Positions 21,286 to 32,551 of a DNA stretch of 64,000 nucleotides are shown here, in pieces. The number at the start of each line of letters is the position of its first letter. The first letter of the stretch is position 1. Origin of the DNA: Annulohypoxylon bovei var. microspora (Eukaryota; Ascomycota; Sordariomycetes; Xylariales; Hypoxylaceae); assembly GCA_022836615.1 (NCBI GenBank), contig MU405273.1:153753-217752 (forward strand), written 5' to 3'. Made by a program: the position numbers and the translations under genes. The notes beneath the pieces were generated by a model. It did no database searches. It saw only the letters and a program-made list of their open reading frames with translations, and was not told where the DNA came from.

Positions 21286-23512
21286 ATGGACGAGGATCAG
21301 GGACCATCCCAAATCGTGCCACAGCATGAGCCGAAGAAGACTGTGAGCAATCGGTTAAATGGCATCAAGAAAGCATTATTCACGAGACAAGGCATTCTGG
21401 GCGATTATGACTACGCATTCCTTCTCCGGCCGAACCTGCCGTTCATGAAGAAGTCTCGGCAAGCTTCACCCTTCTTCGGTCTCAATGACAAGATGCCTGT
21501 CGTCCTAGCACTTCTTCTCGGTCTCCAACATGCTTTGGCTATGCTCGCTGGGATTATCACCCCCCCTATTCTTATGTCAGGCTCGACGGGAGTTAACTTG
21601 CCTGCCGAGCTGCAGCAGTATCTGGTCTCGACCGCCCTGATCGTGTCCGGAATCCTCTCAATGATTCAGATCACCAGATTTCACATCTACAAAACCCCGT
21701 GAGTGTTTATTTATTATGTAGCTATTACTACTCGAATGCAACAAGCAGTGATTATTTTTGCTACCTTACCTGGTCAAATCATTTACGAACGTGGGACTTA
21801 CGGTCGTGTCTACCTAGGTATTATCTTGGGACCGGGCTCATCTCAGTCGTCGGTATATCATTTTCGATAATTTCGGTAGCGGAGGGTGCCTTCGCACAGA
21901 TGTACGCCAACGGCATGTGCCCGACAGACGCGGACGGTACGAAGTTGCCTTGTCCGGACGCCTATGGGGCACTTCTCGGAACCGCGGCAGTGTGCGCCCT
22001 TATTGAAATTCTCATCGCCTTCATACCGCCGAAAATCATGCTAAAGATATTTCCTCCCATTGTCACCGGTCCGACAGTAATGGTACGTCTACCTTATCTT
22101 CTATCCTATCCTCTCATATAGGATATAAGATACATGCGGCTAACTATCCAAAGTTGATCGGTATCAGCCTCATCGAGACGGGCTTCAAGAATTGGGCTGG
22201 TGGCAGCGGTCCTTGCTCAGATGCCACGCACACGGCGTACTTCGACGTGTGCCCGAACGTCGGTGCCCCTCACGCCTTACCTTGGGGCTCGCCGGAGTAT
22301 CTAGGTTAGTCGAACCGAAAACATTCATTGAAAAACGTGGTCCCGGTACTAATGCGCGTGGGATCAGGTCTCGGGTTTTTGGTATTTCTCACCATCATCC
22401 TATGCGAACGCTTCGGGGCTCCGATCATGAAGTCGACGAGCGTCATCGTCGGTCTCCTCGTAGGCTGCATCGTCGCCGCCGCCACGGGCTACTTTGACCG
22501 TTCAGGGATCGACGCCGCTCCGGTCGCCTCTTTCGTATGGGTCCACACGTTTAAGCTTACGGTGTACGGACCTCTGGTGTTACCGGTGCTAGCGGTATTC
22601 ATAATATGCGCGTGCGAAGCTATTGGAGATATTACCGCTACGTGTGATGTATCACGTCTCGAGGTCGAAGGTAGCACGTATGAATCCCGCATTCAGGGTG
22701 GAGTGTTAGCGGACGGGCTGAACGGTATTCTTGCCGCCCTGATGACTATCACGCCCATGTCCACATTTGCGCAGAACAACGGAGTCATCGCTCTGACGCG
22801 CTGCGCAAACCGCACGGCTGGATACTGCTGCTGGTACGTATTTTGTATTTTGTATTCTGTGTTTTGTTCTCTGTGTTTTGTTCTATCTTTTCTTGGAATC
22901 TGAAGCTGACGCAGGGTTGGGTAAAATAGTGTCTTCCTGATTATAATGGGCATCTTCGCAAAATTTGCGGCTGCTCTTGTTGCTATCCCGTCGCCTGTTC
23001 TTGGTGGGATGACCACATTCTTATTCTGTTCCGTGGCCGTGTCGGGTATCGCAATTATAACACGGGGAGTTCCCTTCAACCGCCGAAACCGATTCATCTT
23101 GACGGCCGGGTTATCCATCGGATACGGAGGTTAGTTTCTATGGTTCCCCGTACCCCCTTTTCTCTAACCCTTTTTCAAAACTTGCCCGTTCATTCATAGG
23201 ATATATACTTACAATTGCGCAATAGCAACCCTAGTTCCGACGTATTTCAATAACGTCTTTAGTTATAGCGGAGATAATAAAAGTCTCCAGGGATTTCTGG
23301 ATGCGATCGTATTGGTCATGGAGACCGGGTTCACAGTCACGGCTTTCATTTGCATGATTCTCAATCTGACATTGGAGGAGGAGATTGAGGAGACAGACGA
23401 AAAGCTGATAGCTCCCGAGGAGCCGGTGACGACGACGATGAAAAATACACCGGCCAATGCGCAAAGCTTCGATAGTAGTAGAGTTCCGTCGGGACATGAA
23501 AAACAGGTGTAG
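21286..23512 (+). CDS. NCS2 purine permease (xanthine/uric acid, UapA/UapC type)
   Basis: Six exons (21286-21698, 21818-22082, 22154-22304, 22368-22833, 22930-23129, 23226-23512) join in frame to 593 aa. All donors are gt with good consensus and several acceptors follow CTAAC. The cytoplasmic N-terminus contains RQGILGDYDYAFLLRPNLP. TM1 carries the family QH pair (LLLGLQHALAMLAG). The NCS2 signature QNNGVIALTRCANRTAGYC lies after ITPMSTFA, and the upstream CEAIGDITATCDVS segment holds the substrate Glu of the family. Later membrane segments include PSPVLGGMTTFLFCSVAV. The acidic tail ends GHEKQV. Expected to import xanthine and uric acid with protons across the plasma membrane for nitrogen use. 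Confidence 0.92.
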
Positions 23513-23999
23513 AGAGATGATATCCGGGGGTGGGGTTGGGGGTTGGTCGTGAAGGGGGGCACTACGAAGTAGATATTGTTATTACTATTGATATGTATAT
23601 CGTGTATATCGTATATATTTATTTAAATATATAATGTATATTCGACTATTCGAAATCAGCTTTAATTTACAAGACATGTTCGACCTCCACTAAAGTAGGT
23701 AGGTTAGTATATGGTGGATCCGAGAAATGTGAATGTGAACTACTAGGTATATATATGTACCTACCCCGCGTATGTATGCGATTATGCATGGCTATCACGG
23801 GAAATGTATGGGCCGGGCCGATATTATCATTTTCTCATACCACCATTTTTGTCACTTCCGTCATTTTCGTCCTTACATAATCGTCATTTGCAATATCTAC
23901 GTCGATAGCTCAACCCTCTATACTTAGACCTCCGGCCAATCGCCAATGCGTACCATGGTCTATTGAGAAACGCAATTGACGATATGAGCTGCAGTCAGT
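23513..23999. other. Intergenic region upstream of COX10
   Basis: AT-rich 3' flank of the permease followed by the COX10 promoter; no gene seen. Confidence 0.4.
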
Positions 24000-25526
24000 A
24001 TGCGCCTACGGCCTGCCGGAAATCTGTTCCGTCCTTATTATCTCGATAATATCTGTTGGCGATGCAGTCAACAGCTGAACTATGCGGGAACTCCAGCTAG
24101 GAGGTCCTTCGCCCACTCCGTCTCTCCCGTAGCACCGAAGCAACAGTCGAGATTAAAGACCGGCTATTTCTTGTCCAACAAACTTTTACCTCGAATCCAA
24201 ACAGCCTCCACAGCTCCCGATGAAGCTAATTCTGCTACTGGTGCGCCGGTAGCAAATCATGCGACCCAAGATCTTCCGCACCGGCGGCGTCAGGTGGCAA
24301 GGCGCAATGCTGCGGCGGGAAACTCCTCTGTTACTTCTGATATCTCGGCTCCGGCGACAGCGGCTGAGATCCCAATACCACAAGATGCCTCATCCGCCCT
24401 CACCACGGCATCTACGAAACACCCGGCCAATTCCCTACGTCGACAAATATCTCTCCTCCTTTCTCTCTCGAAGCCTCGCCTTACCGTTCTTGTCGTCCTC
24501 ACTGCCATGGCACCTTACGCGCTATACCCCGTCCCCGCCTTTCTCTCGCCATCCATAGGTCTAGACACGCCCTCCCTATCGCCTTTAACCCTGACATTCC
24601 TTACCACCGGTACAGCGCTCTGCATCGCCAGTGCGAACGCTCTTAATATGCTCTACGAACTAGCGTGGGATGCCAAGATGACGCGGACGCGAAACCGGCC
24701 TCTGGTTCGCGGGCTCTTGTCTGAGCGCAGAGCTCTCGTCTTCGCCATCTTCGCGGCCTTCACCGGAGTCGGCGGCCTCTACTTTGGCGTCAACCCCACA
24801 GTCGCATTTCTGGGCGCTGCAAACATCGCGCTCTACGCCGGCATCTACACGCCAATGAAGCGCGTTTCCTGCCTCAACACTTGGGTCGGGGCCATTGTTG
24901 GGGGCATTCCGCCTCTCATGGGCTGGGCTGCAGCGGCCGGCGAATCCGCAACGGGAGACGGATCCTTCCGTGAACTTCTCCTCACCCCGGACGCCATTGG
25001 CGGCTGGTTGCTTGCCGCACTCCTATTCGCCTGGCAGTTCCCTCACTTCATGGCACTCTCGTGGCCTATAAGGGAGGAATACAAGGCCGCCGGCCACAAG
25101 ATGTTATGTTGGATAAACCCTGCACGTAACGCGCGCGTAGCCCTGAGGTACAGCTTGATGTTCTTCCCGTTATCTATCGCGCTCTGCGCCGTAGGGGTGA
25201 CAGAGTGGACTTTTGCCGTGACGAGCCTACCGGTCAACTACTGGCTGGCGCGCGAAGCGGTGCGGTTCTGGCAGAACGAGGGCTTCAAGGGGAGCGCGCG
25301 GGGACTGTTCTGGGCCAGCGTCTGGCATCTGCCAGTCATCATGGTCTTAGCCCTCGTGCAGAAGAAAGGGATGTGGGGGCGGGTTTGGAGCAGCATCGTT
25401 GGCGAGCCAGACCTCGAGGACGAGGACGAGGACGACGAGGATTGGATCGTGGACGAAGTTGGAGAAGAAGCTGAGGCCGCCGATGACAGGACCCGGACAG
25501 CTGTACCCCCTATTGGATCCAAGTGA
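24000..25526 (+). CDS. COX10: Protoheme IX farnesyltransferase (haem O synthase)
   Basis: The intronless product is 508 aa. It farnesylates haem B to haem O, the first step to the haem A of cytochrome c oxidase, in the inner mitochondrial membrane. The N-terminus is rich in Arg, Ser and Ala and acts as a presequence; a poorly conserved linker reaches about residue 145. The UbiA-type core begins LLSLSKPRLTVLVVLTAMAPYALYP. The prenyl-diphosphate motif region reads NMLYELAWDAKMTRTRNRPL. Later blocks are YTPMKRVSCLNTWVGAIVGG, IPPLMGW, AWQFPHFMALSWPIREEYKAAG and the last membrane spans. The C-terminus carries an unusually acidic tail (runs of Asp/Glu from about residue 465). A palindromic MITE begins 68 bp after the stop. 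Confidence 0.93.
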   Translation: MRLRPAGNLFRPYYLDNICWRCSQQLNYAGTPARRSFAHSVSPVAPKQQSRLKTGYFLSNKLLPRIQTASTAPDEANSATGAPVANHATQDLPHRRRQVARRNAAAGNSSVTSDISAPATAAEIPIPQDASSALTTASTKHPANSLRRQISLLLSLSKPRLTVLVVLTAMAPYALYPVPAFLSPSIGLDTPSLSPLTLTFLTTGTALCIASANALNMLYELAWDAKMTRTRNRPLVRGLLSERRALVFAIFAAFTGVGGLYFGVNPTVAFLGAANIALYAGIYTPMKRVSCLNTWVGAIVGGIPPLMGWAAAAGESATGDGSFRELLLTPDAIGGWLLAALLFAWQFPHFMALSWPIREEYKAAGHKMLCWINPARNARVALRYSLMFFPLSIALCAVGVTEWTFAVTSLPVNYWLAREAVRFWQNEGFKGSARGLFWASVWHLPVIMVLALVQKKGMWGRVWSSIVGEPDLEDEDEDDEDWIVDEVGEEAEAADDRTRTAVPPIGSK

Positions 25527-25594
25527 GCTTATGCTCTGGCCTGGCCTTCGAAGATCTACACGAGGATGGCACCTCAGAAGAACATTTATCTGTA

Positions 25595-25853
25595 ACATAA
25601 CGTTATCCACCCCCTCACCGCTCATACCACCTCACCGCTCACTTTTTAAAAATCTTAAACCTTAAATATTAATAAATCCATAACTTCACGAATTTATAAG
25701 TTATGATTTTTAAATTTTAAATATAAGTTAAAATATAAAAATAATATATTAAACGTTCGTGAAGTTATAAGCTTTTTAATATTTAAGGTTTAAGATTTTT
25801 AAAAAGTGAGCGGTGAGGTGGTATGAGCGGTGAGGGGGTGGATAACGTTATGT
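25595..25853. mobile_element. Long-palindrome MITE downstream of COX10
   Basis: 259 bp made almost entirely of two inverted arms of about 100 bp. Both ends read ACATAACGTTATCCACCCCC going inward. They continue through two CTCACCGCTCA units to a TTTTTAAAAATCTTAAACC block and an AACTTCACGAA block. The central 60 bp are extremely AT-rich. No ORF is present. I could not find a flanking target duplication (left flank TCTGTA, right flank CCCAGC), so the superfamily is unknown. If transcribed in the COX10 3' UTR it would fold into a near-perfect hairpin. Confidence 0.85.
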
Positions 25854-26750
25854 CCCAGCAGGTGTAAAAAAGAAAAAGTTCTCTCGGTTGAACCATGATA
25901 GTACCTTGGTTAAATTAGGTAGTATGATATATCCATAGTTACGTGTTCAAATGATGCAGACGATACGAATTCAGGGGGTGTTGTTTCGGCCAGGAAATGA
26001 CTGTATTTTCGCGACTCCCAACTAACTGAGCAATCTAATAATTATTAACCTCCATCTCTAGCCACATATTAGGCTTTCTTTTGAGTATAGCTAACAAGTG
26101 GCCTTCCCTAATCCCGTGGTATCTATATGTTAAAATCTAGTATACAGTGCATTCACAAATCATAAGCCTCTCCAGTTGCTGAAAAGCAGTCATTAGCAAT
26201 ACCCGGGTCCAACTTCGCCCGTACCCATATCCCCATAATTTCAATATATGGTGAAAAACAGAGGGTGACACAGTAGATAGCATGATATTCCCCCCTTAAA
26301 ATAATTATAAAGGAATGTCGACTTTTTCTTTCGTAATCCAATCTTCCTCCGCTACATTCTTTGTCATCTCCTCTCAGGTCGTCTTCCTCATGATGATGAC
26401 GGGCTGCTCGCCGGCAGCCCTTCCGTTTCCCGCCCCTCTTTATGTTCCATAATTTCGCTATGCTATGCTGACGCCGTGAACGCCCGGGAGTTTTGCAGAA
26501 GACCGAAGTAGGTAAGAAAGAAATAGGCGATGAGTAATACAGGGCGCGGTAAACACTCCCAAAAAACATCAACGTACGTCGTAACTCGACCGGCAAGGTC
26601 GAGACTCGGAAATCTCGTAAAAGGGGGAAGTAGCTGTAATATAGTAGTAAAAGGCCGCGCGCTGCGACCGGGTAAAAATAGACTAATAATGAATGGATGA
26701 GCAAGGGGGGACACGGAAGAAATCATCGCAATTTCATATCGTACGTCCCT
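25854..26750. other. Intergenic, no gene recognised
   Basis: Lies between the palindromic element and the 3' end of the Myb-like gene. A 183-codon minus-strand ORF (26704-26153) has low-complexity, non-conserved-looking content and is read as 3' flank of the Myb gene. Confidence 0.4.
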
Positions 26751-27874
26751 TCACATGCCGTGAGTAGGACCACCGCTGTGGCCCGGTCGATTAATGATGG
26801 CGTCGATACCCATGTCGACGCTCGGAAGCCTCTGCCCGTCGCCCATATAGGGAGACCCGCCTTGAGAATGAGAATTATGCATGGCAGTGCCGTAGTGTGC
26901 CGCCGTAGACGAAACCGAAGAGCCGTAACTAGAAGAGAGTCCGCCGGCGCTGGTGGTGTAGTTGGCACCGTACGGATGGCTGCTGAGAGCCATAGGATGA
27001 ATAGCGCTGCCGTAACCGCCGCCGTTGCTGCCGCCCGAGTGCGAGCTGGCCGTCGTCTCGGGGCTGCTATATGAAGCGTCGAGGTCATCTACTGGAGTCA
27101 GACCAATGCCGGAAATGCCGCTATCGTCGTCATACCCATGGATTGGATGACCAGATTCCAGCCTCTCGCGCCGCGCCGCCGACCTCGCTGCCGACTGCAG
27201 ATTCTTGAGCCCATTGTTCATGCACTGCAGAGATTCGGGCAATCATTTATTAGCGAGCATTCTAGTCAGGATTTCCGGGACGGGGGGACGGCGGGTTATA
27301 TTCCACGGAACGAAATATTAGCAGCTGAATAGGGGGCTAGGCTTACCTTAGCTTCGACAACGATCCATTTCTCTCCGGTACGCGCAGCTAGCGGCTGCCA
27401 GATCTCCTTGCGCATGCTCATGTATTCCTTCGCCAGGCGCTCCAGCTTCCTGTTATCCCAGTCGTCGGCGCCCTTGCGCTCCATCAACCGCTCGTGGCGC
27501 TTCCGGCAGGCGTTCGGCGACTTGTTGGGGAAGTAGTTGCTCTGGATCTGCGCCCAGTTAAGGCCCTGCTGCCTGGCCGCCAGCAGGTTCTGGTCATCCT
27601 GGACCGTCCACGCTCCGGACGAGGGACGGTTCGGCATCGGGGCCTGCGGCACCACGTCCGCCTGGTAGGGATCATACTGCTGCGCTTGCATAGAGGGCTG
27701 CGCCGACGTAGAAGCGACAGTCGGGTAGTAGCCCCCCGTGTTGAGCGGCAGAGACGGTCGCGTGCTGTAGATGGGGACGGGGGCTGAGGGAGCGAGAGAG
27801 ACGGGCATGGGATTCGGGTTCGAGTACCGATTATGGCTCGAACTTGACGAGCGGGTGTGCTTAGGCATGTTCAT
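26751..27874 (-). CDS. Myb/SANT-domain DNA-binding protein
   Basis: Two exons (27874-27347, 27224-26751) with a clean gtaagc donor, GCTAAT branch and ctgcag acceptor encode 333 aa. Residues 1-85 are low-complexity (Ser, Pro, Gln, Tyr). A Myb-like helix-turn-helix follows at about 87-135 (GAWTVQDDQNLLAARQQG, NWAQIQSNYFPNKSPNACRK), with a basic recognition helix and RHERLMERK. A conserved extension (KLERLAKEYMSMRKEIWQPL, GEKWIVVEAKCMNNGLKNL) runs across the splice junction, then a long Gly/Ser/His/Tyr-rich tail. A nuclear transcription factor is likely; target genes are unknown. The start is placed at MNMPKHT, the first ATG in frame. Confidence 0.8.
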
Positions 27875-30800
27875 TGGCGGTACGTGAGATAGGAGGAGCA
27901 CATAAAAAAAGGGCTAGGACGCAGAGAAGCAAGGCGATTAGGCAAGGGAAGTTAGGGTATAATTCGAAGAATAGGTATATGGATAAGTTATTAGGATTAG
28001 CGATATATGTGTCGTTCTTCTCCGTGTGCTCGAAAAGCGTCGATGTAAGGTTTCCTTTTTCTTCTTCTGTCTCTTTCAGCCTCGCCTGGAGGAGGTGGTG
28101 GGAGCTGCCGAGAGAGGTATGGCAAAAGCTCTTTGAGGTAGCTTAGTCGATGACTCGTATCAAACGAATGGTGGTGAAACGAACGAGGCTGTCAAGGGGA
28201 AAAAACAATAAAAATGAAAAAACACGACGGCCTTGAGTTAAAGAAAACGGAAAAGGAATAGGCCGTTTGATGCTGTAGCGAGAGGGTCCGGGAGGGGAAG
28301 TATTAAACCAGACCAGGTCGCGAAATGGGCGCGGCTACTTATAAAAGTACTGGTCACCTTGAACGACTCCGGCCTGACTAGACGAAAAGGATAATGCTGC
28401 TGGCCTGCTGTTGTAACGCGAGACCCAGGAAGTCGGATCTGAAACAAAGCTGTCATGGTCATAGAGCAAGATCTCGAGCGATTGTCAGCTTTGGGGGGCG
28501 AACATGCAAGCTGTAGTCATGAAACTTAGGTTGTGTATCTGAAAGAGTGGATAGATTATTCTTGGGCCGTTGATATTGGTTGGCGAGCTTCGGGATGGCG
28601 TCTGTCTGGAGTTGGGCGGCTACGGAAAAGTGGCCTGGTGTGGAGGGCGGCTAATGGTATAACACGCACATGAGAAGAGTTTGGGGGCACAACATTCACA
28701 CTATACCGAGATGGAGATGGGGACGGGCCAGGTATCCGGTCTAAAATAGCAAAAAGAGCGGACGGTATCAGTAGGCGCCAGCCTTATAGGGAAACTTGAG
28801 TATACCTGGCTACCTGACCAGGTGCTATGCGCGCGCGCGCGTGTATGCGATTAAGATCATGCGGCGAGCGAAGGTGAAGACGACGATCCGGTCCGTAGCA
28901 CGCTCGGGTCGATACCTACCTAGTTAATGACCTGATCGACAATCGTCGCATTTTCGTTTACCTTTACATTTTAGTCGTCCGATCACAACCTTATAGAAGG
29001 ATTTAACCTACAATTGATGTTTTTTTTTTTGGTAGATAAATCGGTGAGGCGGAGATTAGTCGAGGGTGACGGAGTGGCGTAGCTGAACCACCACTTATTA
29101 CTAAGTAGGAATCTATTTACAAATACATGATTAAATGTTCTCTCTCTGAGAGGCACATATAAGACATTTACATATGCCTACCTGGTAAATGAAGAGAAAT
29201 GAACAAATTGTCTAGATACTGGTAAGTGTACATATCTTAGGTACCTACCTACTTAGGTAAGGTAGGTAGGTAGCCTTTTTGCTGACCCATAGAATTACTC
29301 GAAGTAGGTATTTGTAGATGCGGGTAGACAAAGCAAAGCGGGACGGCACCTTGCATGAAGAGACATCATCACCCATGCTGCTATCATAATAGACAGAATA
29401 CTTACCTACTAGGTAGTACCTAGTGCCTATGGTTTGATGGTTTAATAACCTGACGAAGCATCGCCCCCACGGACAAACACGTAAACGCTTGGATACGCTC
29501 GTAAATCCTACTAGGTCCTTAACATGCCCCTTCTGGGCATACGCTAGGATATCGTCGTTCGAATCGCCCATTCCTAACGTGATGGTCCAAATATGATGTA
29601 CCAACACAGTAATGCGAAAATGCAGATTCGAAGACTCAACTAGGACAATGGCCTTGCATGTTGTCGTTAGCGTCCATTAGGGGGCGGCGTTTTGAAACAA
29701 CTTGAACGACTGTTTCGATGAGGGTGGAGATGCGGCATTGGATGAGAGCGGGAGTTGAGAAGTTACTACTACGTATGTAGAAATCACCCCTGAATTGACG
29801 ATGGATGTAGAAAGATGCAAGAAGATGCAGAAAGGTGCAAAAAGATGTAAAAAGATGGAGGCGCGCGTCTACAAATTCTACGCTAAAATAACATTGATCG
29901 TCCAGATGTCCTTGCTAGCCGACCGGGACATGAGGACGCTATGCTGTATTAGGATTAGCTCAATGCTCTATTCTGTCTGCTCTGCTAACACCGAGCGCAC
30001 ATTCCCTGCATAAGATCCCACGATTTTATTTTGGTTAAGTTGGTGTTACGGTACTAGAGGAACTAGCGTCCACCATGGCGGGAATATCACGTGTATTCTC
30101 TTGGCTCTTCAAACCGACTCTTCTCCTATTCGCCGGGACTTTTTAAAATAGATATTTCACCTCTGTCCATTTGGTAAACATTTCCTTCAATGCAACGTCG
30201 AAATTACGTAGCACATGTACGAAAGAAAAGATCTACTTCTCCACAAGTTTCTGCCTCTGGCAGCTCTAGCAGCTCTGGGTATGTATGTCGGCATGATGGT
30301 GCTAGAGTCCAGGTATGATATCGACTGGCAATTATCACTGCTGCTGTGCCTCTTACCTGTAGCCTTTCCGAGTCTATGCAGTGACCCTGTCTTAGATATA
30401 CAGGCATTGGGGGCTACGGATGCTGCCGTACGTACGAATCCCTCTGCGACCCTTGCTTGGCTGAATCTGCAAAGCACGTTACGTTCGTTATCCGTCTCGT
30501 TGCGGTGCCACTGCCCCCCTTATGCAGATATACTAAGGGTACGGGGTGCCTCGGCAGTTATAGTCGATAACTCACTATCATCTATGTTTCAAGGTGATTA
30601 TAACGTTTCCTGCCTGAACCCTGGATCCTTCGTGTACAAATCTCATGTTTCATAGAAAGTGATAGCTCAGCTGTAGTCGCAAGGCGACCCCAGGCAACGT
30701 ACGTCGATGGCACGGTAAGGAGTAGGTACGGGTACAGTAGCAGAGACCTGCTTCCCGACCGTGGAAACCATTGACAGCCTGCATGGCAGAAATTCAATAG

Positions 30801-32551
30801 GCGCAAACCGAGTGATGATTGGATGACTGAGCTCGACTTCTGAGACAGCGGCACATCCTTCCGAATAGAGCCGCTTAAGAAGCGCCTCGGCTCTTCCATC
30901 TACGACTCTGCCCAAATCGGCGCCCGAGTCATCCGATCCATTTCCATTCTCCGCTACCGTTAGACGATCAAGACGCCTCGGCCAGATTGAAGATGGCCTT
31001 CCAAGACAGCTAGCAATCGGTTCAAGACTAGGTTCTTGATATAGTTAAGTATGGCCCATTCCTTTCACCTTCGTGTGTGGGCAACCGAGATAGAAGATGT
31101 TGAGAATTTACTCGTCAGAACCACTATCATCGGCTTAAAACTAACATCTGGTGCGAGAAGCGAAAGTTAAGAAATCTAATCGAGACGATTGTCGGGTAGT
31201 GTCTAAGGAGAAGGGCAGGTATAAGCTAGACTACGCAACTACCTAGGTAGGTAGATAGGTAGATACCTATATAAAATAGTCTAGAGTCAATCGTGAGAAT
31301 ATCATACCTAGGTACATATTGGCAAGCTCGGTCTACTTTTTCTCCATGTGGCAAACGAAACTGAAACAACCATCTTCCAGGAAAAGAAACATTTCCCAAC
31401 TTAAGTGTTCTCCAACTCATAAACACAAAAATCACGTCACTCAGAAACTACTGGATAGAAACGAATATGCAGTAGAGACGATGGCAACGCCTAATCAAGG
31501 CATGGGGACCTTTCTAAATACTACCTCTACCTAAGATATAGGTACCTTGTGCCTATAGGTAGTAGGATTTCCTATTTGTCGACAAAATTCTCTTGGTCTC
31601 TCAAATGCAGAAATGTAGGTACCTAGGTACTCGTCCCTCGGATCCCTTAATAGGGTCAAGCAACGATGCTTACATATCAATAGCCAAAACGAATATGTGA
31701 TGTTGTCAAACTATTCGGTCGGTCGACCTCACGTGTCGTTAGCCAATACTATTCGGCCTCTGGCTGGGGTAATTTAGGCTAAATACGCAACCCTAGTCGT
31801 ATGGAAGCATACTACTGTGGGTTATAGTCAGCGACTGAGCCTACCTATTACAATATTACCCCGAGATACCCCACACGGGGTAGACCATTTCTCCAAGATT
31901 TTGTGGTGACCGTATCCGTAGAAACACAAGTCCCATACGGTTACCTACCAGAAGTTCAAAGGGAACTTCCTTATGGCTACCGTTTCATAGAATATGCTTC
32001 TTGCGCTTCGTCAACTACCTACCTACTACCTAGCACACGCAAGGCACCTACTTGAGGCACGGAAAGAAGACTTTGCCAGCTAGTAAAGGCCCTCGTGCTA
32101 GTAACATCCGTGGAAAGTCAACCCGGGAGTTACTTTCACCAATGAGCCAGGACTTCGGCCGTGACTCGGCCCCCCAGGTTTATTTATCCCGCATCCTGGT
32201 AATATCGAACGGGGCTCGCAGGATATCTCTCTCTGGGGTATTTCCAGCAAAAGCGCCGGGTGTGATTTGCCCAGAAGTGTTCCCGTGCGTCGCGTTATCG
32301 GAATAGAATAGCCTAGCCTAACCATACTTTCTATCGTCCTATACGCGGATAGTATTATTTATATCCAGAAGGCCCCCAAGACATCGCCGGTGTGCCGTTT
32401 CTGCGTATTCTCCGTGACAATAGCTTGCTTACTAGAGCTTGAGATCGATTATATATATGCATAGTCATCTCTAGGTATTTGAAACCCCGTAACTAGCCTA
32501 TATACTTCCGGTACCTTGCGGCTTAGAAGTCGTTAGATCTAAGCAGTCACC
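27875..32551. other. Long stretch without recognisable genes
   Basis: 4.7 kb with no supported coding sequence. It contains a GCGCGCGCGC run near 28829-28840, a T run near 29019-29030, a dense block of TAGGTACCTACCTACTTAGG-like motifs at 29238-29273 and others near 31241-31270 and 31614-31630, and an AAGATGCAGAAAGGTGCAAA-like tandem at 29815-29857. The 146-codon ORF 30215-30655 starts with ATG and has one hydrophobic run, but nothing identifies it. The part after about 32340 is the sugar-transporter promoter. Confidence 0.4.

Noticed and set aside
26153..26704. 183-codon minus-strand frame downstream of the Myb-like gene
   Set aside because: No domain, irregular composition, and located in what should be the 3' flank of the Myb gene.
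30215..30655. ATG-started 146-codon ORF with a hydrophobic stretch
   Set aside because: Nothing identifies it; the opposite strand is equally open; the surroundings are non-coding in character.
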